From contig JACSYO010000534.1 of NCBI GenBank assembly GCA_016806645.1, positions 1-64,000 on the forward strand: 64,000 nt of DNA, given 5' to 3'. The DNA comes from Ophiodon elongatus (Eukaryota > Chordata > Actinopteri > Perciformes > Hexagrammidae). The translations under genes and the position numbers were made by a program. Of this stretch, positions 1-11,580 are shown piece by piece (the first letter of the stretch is position 1; each line of letters starts with the position of its first letter). The notes below the pieces were generated by a model. That model ran no database searches and was not told where the DNA came from. It saw only the letters and a program-made list of their open reading frames with translations.

Positions 1-370
1 ATGTTGAAAAATACACAGTTTACTTGATTTACCTCAATACATTGTCCCAGTACAGCAGACTATCAAGTTTCATGTTTATTTCATGAATACATGATGTTCT
101 CGTCACTTTTCTGACTTAAAGCTGCATTTTCAGTTTTATGGTCTGGAAATACGTTTCGGCTTGGAAGTGGCTAAAAGTGGATTTTGTTGAAAAATACACA
201 GTTCAATTGATTTTCCTAAAAATAAATGTCACTGAACAGCAGACTTTTAAGTTTCATGTTAATTTCATGAATACATGATGTTTTAATCACTTTTCTGCCT
301 TAAAGCTGCATTTCCACATTATATGCTCTTAAAATACGTTTCGTCTGGCAAGAGGCCAAAAGTGGAATAT

Positions 371-554
371 GTTGAAAAATACACAGTTTACTTGATTTAC
401 CTCAATACATTATCCCAGTACAGCAGACTCTCAAGTTTCATGTTAATTTCATGAATACATGATGTTCTCGTCACTTTTCTGACTTAAAGCTGCATTTCCA
501 TGTTGTATGCTCTTAAAATACGTTTCGTCAGGCAAGAGGCCAAAAGTGGAATAT
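371..554 (+). repeat. Representative type A monomer (184 bp)
   Basis: This unit shows the type A layout. It opens with GTTGAAAAATACACAGTTTA, then a TTGATTTACCTCAATACATT segment, a CAGCAGACTCTCAAGTTTCA segment, a short dyad TCATGAATACATGA at 449-462, and the conserved core TTAAAGCTGCATTTCCA at 484-500. The remaining right part (about 500-554) differs among A subtypes and here has GTCAGGCAAGAGGCCAAAAG. Base composition counted on a typical A unit is about 37% G+C with about three CpG sites, clustered in the right part. The start point is an arbitrary phase chosen at the clearest A/B difference. Confidence 0.93.
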
Positions 555-1737
555 GTTGAAAAATACACAGTTTACTTGATTTACCTCAATACATTGTCCC
601 AGAACAGCACACTCTCAAGTTTCATGTTTACTTTATGAATACATGTTGTTCTCATCACTTTTCAGCCTTAATGCTGCATTTTCAGTATTTATAGTCTGGA
701 AAGACGTTTCGGCTTCGAAGAGGCCAAAAGTGGATTTTGTTGAAAAATACACAGTTTAATTGATTTTCCTCAAAAAAAATTTCCCTAAACAGCAGACTTT
801 TAAGATTCATGTTAATTTCATAAATACATGATGTTTTAATCACTTTTCTGCCTTAATGCTGCATTTCCACGTTGTATGCTCTCAAAATACGTATCGGCTG
901 GCAAGAGCCAAAAATTGGAATATGTTGAAAAATACACAGTTCACTTGATTTTCCTCAAAACAATGTCCCAGAACAGCAGACTCTCAAGTTTCATGTTAAT
1001 TTCATGAATACATGATATTTTAATCACTTTTGCTGCCTCAAAGCTGCATTTCCACATTATATAATCTTAAAATACGTTTCGTCTGGCAAGAGGCCAAAAG
1101 TGGAATATGTTGAAAAATACACAGTTTACTTGATTTACCTCAATACATTATCCCAGAACAGCAGACTCTCAAGTTTCATGTTAATTTCATGAATACATGA
1201 TATTTTAATCACTTTTCTGCCTTAAAGCTGCATTTCCACGTTGTATGCTCTCAAAATACGTATCGGCTGGCAAGAGCCAAAAATTGGAATATGTTGAAAA
1301 ATACACAGTTCACTTGATTTTCCTCAAAACAATGTCCCTGAAAAGCAGACTTTTAAGTTTCATGTTAATTTCATGAATACATGATGTTTTAATCACTTTT
1401 GCTGCCTCAAAGCTGCATTTCCACATTATATGCTCTTAAAATACGTTTCGTCTGGCAAGAGGCCAAAAGTGGAATATGTTGAAAAATACACAGTTTACTT
1501 GATTTACCTCAATACATTATCCCAGTACAGCAGACTCTCAAGTTTCATGTTAATTTCATGAATACATGATGGTTTAATCACTTTTCTGCATTAAAGCTGC
1601 ATTTCCACGTTGTATGCTCTCAAAATACGTTTCGTCTGGCAAGAGGCCAAAAGTGGAATATGTTGAAAAATACACAGTTTACTTGATTTACCTCAATACA
1701 TTATCCCAGAACAGCAGACTCTCAAGTTTCATGTTAA

Positions 1738-4255
1738 TTTTATGAATAAATGATGTTCTCATAATTTTTCTGCATTAAAGCTGCATTTCCACGTTGTATG
1801 CTCTCAAAAGACGTATCTCCTGGGAAGAGGCCAACAGTGGATTTTGTTGAAAAATACACAGTTTACTTGATTTTCTTCAAGAAAATGTCCCTGAACAGCA
1901 GACTTTTAAGTTTCATGTTAATTTCATGAATACATGATGTTTTAATCACTTTTCTACCTTAAAGCTGCATTTCCACGTTGTATGCTCTTAAAATACGTTT
2001 CGGTTCGCAAGAGGCCAAAAGTGGAATATGTTGAAAAATACACAGTTTACTTGATTTACCTCAATACGTTGTCCCAGTACAGCAGACTCTCAAGTTTCAT
2101 GTTAATTTCATGAATACATGATGTTCTCGTCACTTTTCTGACTTAAAGCTGAATTTCCACGTTGTAAGCTCTTAAAAAATACGTTTCGTCAGGCAAGAGG
2201 CCAAAAGTGGAATATGTTGAAAAATACACAGTTTACTTCATTTACCTCAATACGTTGTCCCAGTACAGCAGACTCTCAAGTTTCATGTTAATTTCATGAA
2301 TACATGATGTTCCCATCACATTTCTGCATTAAATCATAATTTTCAGTATTTATGGTCTGGAAAGACTTTTCGGCTTCGAAGAGGCCAACAGTGAATTTTG
2401 TTAAAAAATACACAGTTTAATTGATTTACCTCAAAGAAATGTCCCTGAACAGCAGACTTATAAGTTTCATGTTAATTTCATGAATACATGATGTTTTAAT
2501 CACTTTTCTGCCTTAAAGATGCATTTCCACATTGTATGCTCTTAAAATACGTTTCGTCTGGCAAGAGGCCAAAAGTGGAATAAGTTGAAAAATGCACAGT
2601 TTACTTGATTTACCTCGATACATTATCCCAGTACAGCAGACTCTCAAGTTTCATGTTAATTTCATGAATACATGATGTTTTAATCAATTTTCTGCCTTAA
2701 AGCTGCATTACCACGTTGTATGCTCTCAAAAGACGTATCTCCTGGGAAGAGGCCAACAGTGGATTTTGTTGAAAAATACATAGTTTACTTGATTTTCTTC
2801 AAGAAAATGTCCCTGAACAGCAGACTTTTAAGTTTCATGTTAATTTCATGAATACATGATGTTTTAATCACTTTTCTGCCTTAAAGATGCATTTCCACGT
2901 TGTATGCTCTTAAAATACGTTTCGGCTGGCAAGAGGCCAAAAGTGGAATATGTTGAAAAATACACAGTTTACTTGATTTACCTCAATACGTTGTCCCATG
3001 ACAGCAGACTCTCAAGTTTCATGTTAATTTCATGAATACATGATGTTCTCGTCACTTTTCTGACTTAAAGCTGCATTTCCACGTTGTATGCTCTCAAAAT
3101 GTGTTTCGTCAGGCAAGAGGCCAAAAGTGGAATATGTTGAAAAATACACAGTTTACTTGATTTACCTCAATACGTTGTCCCAGTACAGCAGACTCTCAAG
3201 TTTAATGTTAATTTTATGAATAAATGATGTTCTCATAATTTTTCTGCATTAAAGCTGCATTTCCACGTTGTATGCTCTCAAAAGACGTATCTCCTGGGAA
3301 GAGGCCAACAGTGGATTTTGTTGAAAAATACATAGTTTACTTGATTTTCTTCAAGAAAATGTCCCTGAACAGCAGACTTTTAAGTTTCATGTTAATTTCA
3401 TGAATACATGATGTTTTAATCACTTTTCTACCTTAAAGCTGCATTTCCACGTTGTATGCTCTTAAAATACGTTTCGGTTGGCAAGAGGCCAAAAGTGGAA
3501 TATGTTGAAAAATACACAGTTTACTTGATTTACCTCAATACGTTGTCCCAGTACAGCAGACTCTCAAGTTTCATGTTAATTTCATGAATACATGATGTTC
3601 TCGTCACTTTTCTGACTTAAAGCTGAATTTCCACGTTGTAAGCTCTTAAAAAATACGTTTCGTCAGGCAAGAGGCCAAAAGTGGAATATGTTGAAAAATA
3701 CACAGTTTACTTCATTTACCTCAATACGTTGTCCCAGTACAGCAGACTCTCAAGTTTCATGTTAATTTCATGAATACATGATGTTCCCATCACATTTCTG
3801 CATTAAATCATAATTTTCAGTATTTATGGTCTGGAAAGACTTTTCGGCTTCGAAGAGGCCAACAGTGAATTTTGTTAAAAAATACACAGTTTAATTGATT
3901 TTCCTCAAAGAAATGTCCCTGAACAGCAGACTTTTAAGTTTCATGTTAATTTCATGAATACATGATGTTTTAATCACTTTTCTGCCTTAAAGATGCATTT
4001 CCACATTGTATGCTCTTAAAATACGTTTCGTCTGGCAAGAGGCCAAAAGTGGAATAAGTTGAAAAATGCACAGTTTACTTGATTTACCTCGATACATTAT
4101 CCCAGTACAGCAGACTCTCAAGTTTCATGTTAATTTCATGAATACATGATGTTTTAATCAATTTTCTGCCTTAAAGCTGCATTACCACGTTGTATGCTCT
4201 CAAAAGACGTATCTCCTGGGAAGAGGCCAACAGTGGATTTTGTTGAAAAATACAC
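1738..4255 (+). repeat. 8-mer higher-order repeat, 1,474 bp period, about 1.7 copies
   Basis: The marker GTTGTAAGCTCTTAAAAAAT occurs at 2,161 and 3,635, a distance of 1,474 bp or eight monomers. The two copies start at TTATGAATAAATGATGTTCT (about 1,744 and 3,218) and carry the same rare changes in order: CTCCTGGGAAGAGG, CGGTTCGC or CGGTTGGC, the doubled-A AAAAAATACG unit, the AAATCATAATTTTCAG unit, and GAATAAGTTGAAAAATGCAC. Copy 2 stops matching at about 4,255, where indel-rich sequence begins. A paralogue of this order lies at about 40.7-42.2 kb. Confidence 0.9.
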
Positions 4256-4359
4256 AGTTTACTTGATTTTCCTCAAAATATTCTCCCAGAATAGCAAACT
4301 CTCAAGTTTCATGTTAATTTCATGAATACATTATGTTCATATCACTTTTCTGCCTTAAA

Positions 4360-5215
4360 GCTGCATTTTCCGTTGTATGCTCTTAAAATCGTTTATTGGC
4401 AAGAAGAGGCCAAAAATTGAATAGGTTGAAAAAAATACACGGTTGCCAGTTTACCTCAATACGTTGTCCCATTACAGCAGACTCTCAAGTTTCATGTTAA
4501 TTTCATGAATACATGATGTTCGTCACTTTTCTGACTTCAAGCTGCATTTCCACGTTGTAAGCTCTCTCAAAAAATACGTTTCGTCAGGCAAGAGGCCAAA
4601 AGTGGAATATGTTGAAAAAATACAGTTTAGCAGTTTACCTCAATACGTTGTCCCAGTACAGCAGACTCTCAAATTTCATGTTAATTTCATGAATACGCGA
4701 TGTTCGTCACTTTTCTGACTTAAAGCTGCATTTCCCGTTGTATACTCAAAGAGCGTATCTCTGGGAAGGAGCCAACAGTGGATTTTGTTGAAAAATACAC
4801 AGTTTACTTGATTTTCTTCAAAGCCTGAACAGCAGACTTTTAAGTTTCATGTTAATTTCATGAATACATGATGTTTTAATCACTTTTCTGCCTGAATGCT
4901 GCATTTTCAGTATTTATAATAGTCTGGAAGCGTTCGGCAGAAGGCCAACAGTGGATTTGTTGAAAAATACACGGTTTTATTGATTTTCGCAAAAAAAATG
5001 TCCCTGAACAGCAGACTTTTAAAACCATGTTAATTTCATGAATACATGATGTTTTAATCACTTTTCTGCCTTAAAATGCATTTTACATTACATATGCTCT
5101 TAAAAATACGTTTCGTCTGGCAAGAGGCCAAAAGTGGAATATGTTGAAAAATACACAGTTTACTTGATTTACCTCAATACATTATCCCAGTACAGCAGCA
5201 GAGACTCCTCAAGTT
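4360..5215 (+). other. Indel-rich satellite segment, probably low-accuracy sequence
   Basis: Type A monomers continue in phase, but small losses and gains appear every 20-40 bases, for example TTTTCCGTTG for TTTCCACGTTG (4,366), AAAATCGTTTATTGG (4,385), TTTCCCGTTGTATACTC (4,731), AAGAGCGTATCTCTGGG (4,748), GGAAGCGTTCGGC (4,925) and CAGCAGCAGAGACTCCTC (5,193). Similar density occurs elsewhere only at 9,740-11,580. The changes concentrate at ACG sites. Treat copy-specific variants here as unreliable. Confidence 0.7.
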
Positions 5216-5502
5216 TCATGTTAATTTCATGAATACATGATGTTTTAATCAATTTTCTGCCTTAAAGCTGCATTACCACGTTGTATGCTCTCAAAAGACG
5301 TATCTCCTGGGAAGAGGCCAACAGTGGATTTTGTTGAAAAATACACAGTTTACTTGATTTTCTTCAAGAAAATGTCCCTGAACAGCAGACTTTTAAGTTT
5401 CATGTTAATTTCATGAATACATGATGTTCTCATAATTTTTCTGCCTTAAAGATGCATTTCCACGTTGTATGCTCTTAAAATACGTTTCGGCTGGCAAGAG
5501 GC

Positions 5503-5726
5503 AGTCGTAATGAAGTGAAAATAATAATGAAGCTTGCGCCTGGATTTTGGTCTCAATATATGTCATCCTACAGAAGCAGATTCCTCAAGTCTGCAACAAT
5601 TTGGAAAACAACAAAACATACTCATAATTTTTTTTCAAAGTCATAAAGTTTATGCATTTCTACTGCTAGTGTTTCAAAAAGATTTTCTGATCCCTGTAAG
5701 GAATGCAGTCACAACAGTGACTAAGC
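5503..5726 (+). repeat. Highly diverged satellite monomer
   Basis: Between CGGCTGGCAAGAGGC and GAAAAATACACAG lie 224 bases that do not match any A or B subtype. Read in order they still follow the monomer plan: CTCAATATATGTCATCC for CTCAATACATTGTCCC, ACAGAAGCAGATTCCTCAAG for ACAGCAGACTCTCAAG, CATACTCATAATTTTTTTTC for GTTCTCATAATTTTTCTG, and TTTATGCATTTCTAC then TTTCAAAAAG for CTGCATTTCCAC then CTCAAAATAC. The spacing of the surrounding monomer starts is about 24 bases longer than two units, so phase is nearly kept. I infer an old monomer that escaped homogenisation. Replacement by unrelated DNA with chance similarity is less likely. Confidence 0.65.
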
Positions 5727-5911
5727 TGAAAAATACACAGTTTACTTGATTTTCTTCAAGAAATGTCCCTGAACAGACCCTTTAAGTTTCATGTTAATTT
5801 CATGAATACATGATGTTTTAATCACTTTTCTGGGCCTTTAAAGCTGGGCATTTCCACGTTGTATGCTCTTAAAATACGTTTCTTGCTGGCAAGAGGCCAA
5901 AAAGTGGAATA

Positions 5912-5993
5912 TAAAAAAAAGAGAAAGGCTATACAAATGGTTTTGAGGTTTGCTTCCAACACATGTCTCAAAGAGATCCCTGCATGCCTCTGT
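5912..5993 (+). repeat. Diverged half-monomer patch
   Basis: After AAAAGTGGAATAT the normal monomer start is replaced by an A-run and about 70 unfamiliar bases, before TTAATTTCATGAATACATGA resumes. The replaced stretch is about 8 bases longer than the usual 72. A weak colinear match (CCAACACATGTCTCAAAGAG for CAATACATTGTCCCAG) suggests it is also a diverged monomer start. It lies 185 bases after the diverged monomer at 5,503-5,726, and the two probably belong to one event or one old segment. The unit between them has extra G bases (CTGGGCCTTTAAAGCTGGGC). Confidence 0.5.
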
Positions 5994-8900
5994 TTAATTT
6001 CATGAATACATGATGTTCTCATCACTTTTCTGACTTAAAGCTGCATTTCCACGTTGTATGCTCTCAAAATACGTTTCGTCAGGCAAGAGGCCAAAAGTGG
6101 AATATGTTGAAAAATACACAGTTTACTTCATTTACCTCAATACGTTGTCCCAGTACAGCAGACTCTCAAGTTTCATGTTAATTTCATGAATACATGATGT
6201 TCCCATCACATTTCTGCATTAAATCATAATTTTCAGTATTTATGGTCTGGAAAGACTTTTCGGCTTCGAAGAGGCCAACAGTGAATTTTGTTAAAAAATA
6301 CACAGTTTAATTGATTTACCTCAAAGAAATGTCCCTGAACAGCAGACTTATAAGTTTCATGTTAATTTCATGAATACATGATGTTTTAATCACTTTTCTG
6401 CCTTAAAGATGCATTTCCACATTGTATGCTCTTAAAATACGTTTCGTCTGGCAAGAGGCCAAAAGTGGAATAAGTTGAAAAATGCACAGTTTACTTGATT
6501 TACCTCGATACATTATCCCAGTACAGCAGACTCTCAAGTTTCATGTTAATTTCATGAATACATGATGTTTTAATCAATTTTCTGCCTTAAAGCTGCATTA
6601 CCACGTTGTATGCTCTCAAAAGACGTTTCTGCTGGGAAGAGGCCAAAAGTGGATTTTGTTGAAAAATACACAGTTTACTTGATTTTCTTCAAGAAATTGT
6701 CCCTGAACAGCAGACTTTTAAGTTTCATGTTAATTTCATGAATACATGATGTTCTCATCACTTTTCTGCCTTAAAGCTGCATTTCCACGTTGTATGCTCT
6801 TAAAATACGTTTCGGCTGGCAAGAGGCCAAAAGTGGAATATGTTGAAAAATACACAGTTTACTTGATTTACCTCAATACGTTGTCCCAGTACAGCAGACT
6901 CTCAAGTTTCATGTTAATTTCATGAATACATGATGTTGTCGTCACTTTTCTGACTTAAAGCTGCATTTCCACGTTGTATGCTCTCAAAATACGTTTCGTC
7001 AGGCAAGAGGCGAAAAGTGGAATATGTTGAAAAATACACAGTTTACTTGATTTACCTCAATACATTATCCCAGAACAGCAGACTCTCAAGTTTCATGTTA
7101 ATTTCATGAATAAATTATGTTTTAATCACTTTTCAGCCTTAAAGATGCATTTCCACGTTGTATGCTCTCAAAAGACGTATTGGCTGGCAAGAGGCAGAAA
7201 TTGGAATATGTTGAAAAATACACAGTTTACTTGATTTACCTCAATACATTGTCCCAGAACAGCAGACTCTCAAGTTTCATGTTAATTTCATGAATATATG
7301 ATGTTCTCGTCACTTTTCTGACTTAAAGCTGCATTTCCACGTTGTATGCTCTCAAAATACGTTTCGTCAGGCAAGAGGCCAAAAGTGGAATATGTTGAAA
7401 AATACACAGTTTACTTGATTTACCTCAATACATTGTCCCAGAACAGCACACTATCAAGTTTCATGTTTATTTCATGAATACATGATGTTCTCATCACTTT
7501 TCAGCCTTAACGCTGCATTTTCAGTATTTATAGTCTGGAAAGACGTTTCGGCTTCGAAGAGGCTAACAGTGGATTTTGTTGAAAAATACACAGTTCAATT
7601 GATTTTCCTAAAAATAAATGTCACTGAACAGCAGACTTTTAAGTTTCATGTTAATTTCATGAATATATTATGTTTTAATCACTTTTCTGACTTAAAGCTG
7701 CATTTCCACATTATATGCTCTTAAAATACGTTTCGTCTGGCAAGAGGCCAAAAGTGGAATATGTTGAAAAATACACAGTTTACTTGATTTACCTCAATAC
7801 ATTATCCCAGTACAGCAGACTCTCAAGTTTCATGTTAATTTCATGAATACATGATGTTCTCGTCACTTTTCTGACTTAAAGCTGCATTTCCATGTTGTAT
7901 GCTCTTAAAATACGTTTCGTCAGGCAAGAGGCCAAAAGTGGAATATGTTGAAAAATACACAGTTTACTTGATTTACCTCAATACATTGTCCCAGAACAGC
8001 ACACTCTCAAGTTTCATGTTTACTTTATGAATACATGATGTTCTCATCACTTTTCAGCCTTAATGCTGCATTTTCAGTATTTATAGTCTGGAAAGACGTT
8101 TCGGCTTCGAAGAGGCCAAAAGTGGATTTTGTTGAAAAATACACAGTTTAATTGATTTTCCTCAAAAAAAATTTCCCTAAACAGCAGACTTTTAAGTTTC
8201 ATGTTAATTTCATAAATACATGATGTTTTAATCACTTTTCTGCCTTAATGCTGCATTTCCACGTTGTATGCTCTCAAAATACGTATCGGCTGGCAAGAGC
8301 CAAAAATTGGAATATGTTGAAAAATACACAGTTCACTTGATTTTCCTCAAAACAATGTCCCAGAACAGCAGACTCTCAAGTTTCATGTTAATGTCATGAA
8401 TACATGATATTTTAATCACTTTTGCTGCCTCAAAGCTGCATTTCCACATTATATAATCTTAAAATACGTTTCGTCTGGCAAGAGGCCAAAAGTGGAATAT
8501 GTTGAAAAATACACAGTTTACTTGATTTACCTCAATACATTATCCCAGTACAGCAGACTCTCAAGTTTCATGTTAATTTCATGAATACATGATGTTTTAA
8601 TCACTTTTCTGCCTTAAAGCTGCATTTCCACGTTGTATGCTCTCAAAATACGTTTCGTCTGGCAAGAGGCCAAAAGTGGAATATGTTGAAAAATACACAG
8701 TTTACTTGATTTACCTCAATACATTATCCCAGAACAGCAGACTCTCAAGTTTAATGTTAATTTTATGAATAAATGATGTTCTCATAATTTTTCTGCATTA
8801 AAGCTGCATTTCCACGTTGTATGCTCTCAAAAGACGTATCTCCTGGGAAGAGGCCAACAGTGGATTTTGTTGAAAAATACATAGTTTACTTGATTTTCTT

Positions 8901-9739
8901 CAAGAAAATGTCCCTGAACAGCAGACTTTTAAGTTTCATGTTAATTTCATGAATACATGATGTTTTAATCACTTTTCTACCTTAAAGCTGCATTTCCACG
9001 TTGTATGCTCTTAAAATACGTTTCGGTTGGCAAGAGGCCAAAAGTGGAATATGTTGAAAAATACACAGTTTACTTGATTTACCTCAATACGTTGTCCCAG
9101 TACAGCAGACTCTCAAGTTTCATGTTAATTTCATGAATACATGATGTTCTCGTCACTTTTCTGACTTAAAGCTGAATTTCCACGTTGTATGCTCTTAAAA
9201 TACGTTTCGTCAGGCAAGAGGCCAAAAGTGGAATATGTTGAAAAATACACAGTTTACTTCATTTACCTCAATACGTTGTCCCAGTACAGCAGACTCTCAA
9301 GTTTCATGTTAATTTCATGAATACATGATGTTCTCATCACATTTCTGCATTAAATCATAATTTTCAGTATTTATGGTCTGGAAAGACTTTTCGGCTTCGA
9401 AGAGGCCAACAGTGAATTTTGTTAAAAAATACACAGTTTAATTGATTTTCCTCAAAGAAATGTCCCTGAACAGCAGACTTATAAGTTTCATGTTAATTTC
9501 ATGAATACATGATGTTTTAATCACTTTTCTGCCTTAAAGATGCATTTCCACATTGTATGCTCTTAAAATACGTTTCGTCTGGCAAGAGGCCAAAAGTGGA
9601 ATATGTTGAAAAATACACAGTTTACTTGATTTACCTCGATACGTTGTCCCATTACAGCAGACTCTCAAGTTTCATGTTAATTTCATGAATACATGATGTT
9701 TTAGTCAATTTTCTGACTTAAAGCTGCATTTCCACGTTG

Positions 9740-11580
9740 TATGCTCTCAAAAGGCGTATCTCCTGGGGAAGAGGCCAACAGTGGATTTTGTTGAAAAATA
9801 CAGTTTACTTGATTTTCTTCAAGAAAATGTCCCTGAACAGCAGACTTTTAAGTTTCATGTTAATTTCATGAATACATGATGTTTTAATCACTTTTCTGCC
9901 TTAAAGATGCATTTCCGTTGTATGCTCTTAAAATACGTTTCGGCTGGCAAGAGGCCAAAAGTGGAATATGTTGAAAAATACACAGTTTACTTGATTTACC
10001 TCATCGTTGTGCATTACAGCAGACTCTCAAGTTTCATGTTAATTTCATGAATACATGATGTTGTTCGCACTGACTTAAGCTGCATTTCCGTTGTATGCTC
10101 TCAAAATACGTTTAGTCAGGCAAGAGGCGAAAAGTGGAATATGTTGAAAAATACAGTTTAGTTGTTTACCTCAATACGTTGTCCCAGTACAGCAGACTCT
10201 CAAGTTTCATGTTAATTTTATGAATAAATTATGTTTTAGTCACTTTTCTGACTTAAAGATGCATTTCCGATTGTATGCTCTCAAAAGGCGTATTTGCTGG
10301 GAAGAGGCCAGAGGAGGTGGATTTTGTTGAAAAATACATAGTTTACTTGATTTTCTTCAATAAATTGTCCCTGAACAGCAGACTCTCAGTTTCATGTTAA
10401 TTTCCTTGAATATATGATGTTCGTCACTTTTCTGACTTAAAGCTGCATTTCCGTTGTATGTATACTCAAAAATCGTTTGGGCAAGAGGCCAAAGTGGAAT
10501 ATGTTGAAAAATACACAGTTTATTTACCTCAATACATTGTCCCAGAACAGCACACTATCAAGTTTCATGTTTATTTCATTGAATACATGATGTTTTAATC
10601 ACTTTTCTGCCTTAGCTGCATTTTTCAGTATTTATAGTCTGGAAAGGCGTTTCGACCGAAGAAGGCTAACAGTGGATTTTGTTGAAAATACACAGTTCAA
10701 TTGATTTTCCTAAAATAAATGTCACTGAACAGCAGACTTAAGTTTCATGTTAATTTCATGAATATTATGTTTTAATCACTTTTCTGCCTTAAAGCTGCAT
10801 TTCCACATTATATGCTCTTAAAATCGTTTCGTCTGGCAAAGAGGCCAAAAGTGGAATATGTTGAAAATACACAGTTTACTTGATTTACCTCAATACATTA
10901 TCCCAGTACAGCAGACTCTCAAGTTTCATGTTAATTTCATGAATACATGATAATTTTCTGACTTAAAGCTGCATTCCATGTTGGCATGCTCTCAAAATCG
11001 TTTAGATCGGGCAGAAGGCCAAAAGTGGAATATGTTGAAAAAATACACAGTTTACTTGATTTACCTCAATACATTGTCCCAGAACAGCACACTCTCAAGT
11101 TTCATGTTTACTTTATGAATACATGATGTTCTCATCACTTTTCGGCCTTAATGCTGCATTTTCAGTATAATAGTCTGGAAAAGGCGTTTGACGAAGGGGC
11201 CAAAAGTGGATTTGTTGAAAAATACACGGGGTTTAATTGATTTTCTCAAAAAAATTTCCCTAAACAGCAGACTTTTAAGTTTCATGTTAATTTCATAAAT
11301 ACATGATGTTTTAATCACTTTTTCTGCCTTAATGCTGCATTTCCGTTGTATGCTCTTCAAAATACGTATCGGCTGGCAAGAGCCCAAAAAATTGGAATAT
11401 CATTTAGAAAAATACACACGAGTTCATGATTTTCCTCAAAACAATGTCCCAGAACAGCAGACTCTCAAGTTTCATGGTAATTTCATGAATACATGATATT
11501 TTAATCACTTTTGCTGCCTCAAAGCACATTTCCATTATATAATCTTAAAATACGTTTAGTCTGGCAAAGAGGCCAAAAGT
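9740..11580 (+). other. Indel-rich satellite segment, probably low-accuracy sequence
   Basis: About ten type A monomers with frequent one- to four-base changes. TTTCCACGTTG is repeatedly written TTTCCGTTG (9,914; 10,085; 10,450; 11,341). Expected ATACG or AGACG is written ATCG or AGGCG (10,282; 10,472; 10,645; 10,822; 10,998; 11,181). Marker order still identifies the section from 10,550 to 11,580 as a fourth copy of the 7.44-8.5 kb order (CACACTATCAAG, AAATAAATGTCACTG, CATGTTTACTTTATG, TTTCCCTAAACAGC). Confidence 0.75.

Noticed and set aside
371..554. Identity with a named satellite (alpha satellite or zebrafish type I, which have similar lengths)
   Set aside because: The resemblance is in length only. 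I cannot recall a matching base sequence, so no family name is assigned. A search of a repeat library with the A and B consensus would decide.
5534..5749. 71-codon frame over the diverged island
   Set aside because: It starts in the diverged monomer and ends in ordinary satellite. The underlying DNA still follows the monomer plan, so a gene is not supported.
7482..7724. 80-codon plus-strand frame, with a partial copy at 37,193-37,381
   Set aside because: Shared because the two loci are paralogous satellite segments. The frame crosses monomer boundaries and ends when the 184-bp unit shifts phase.
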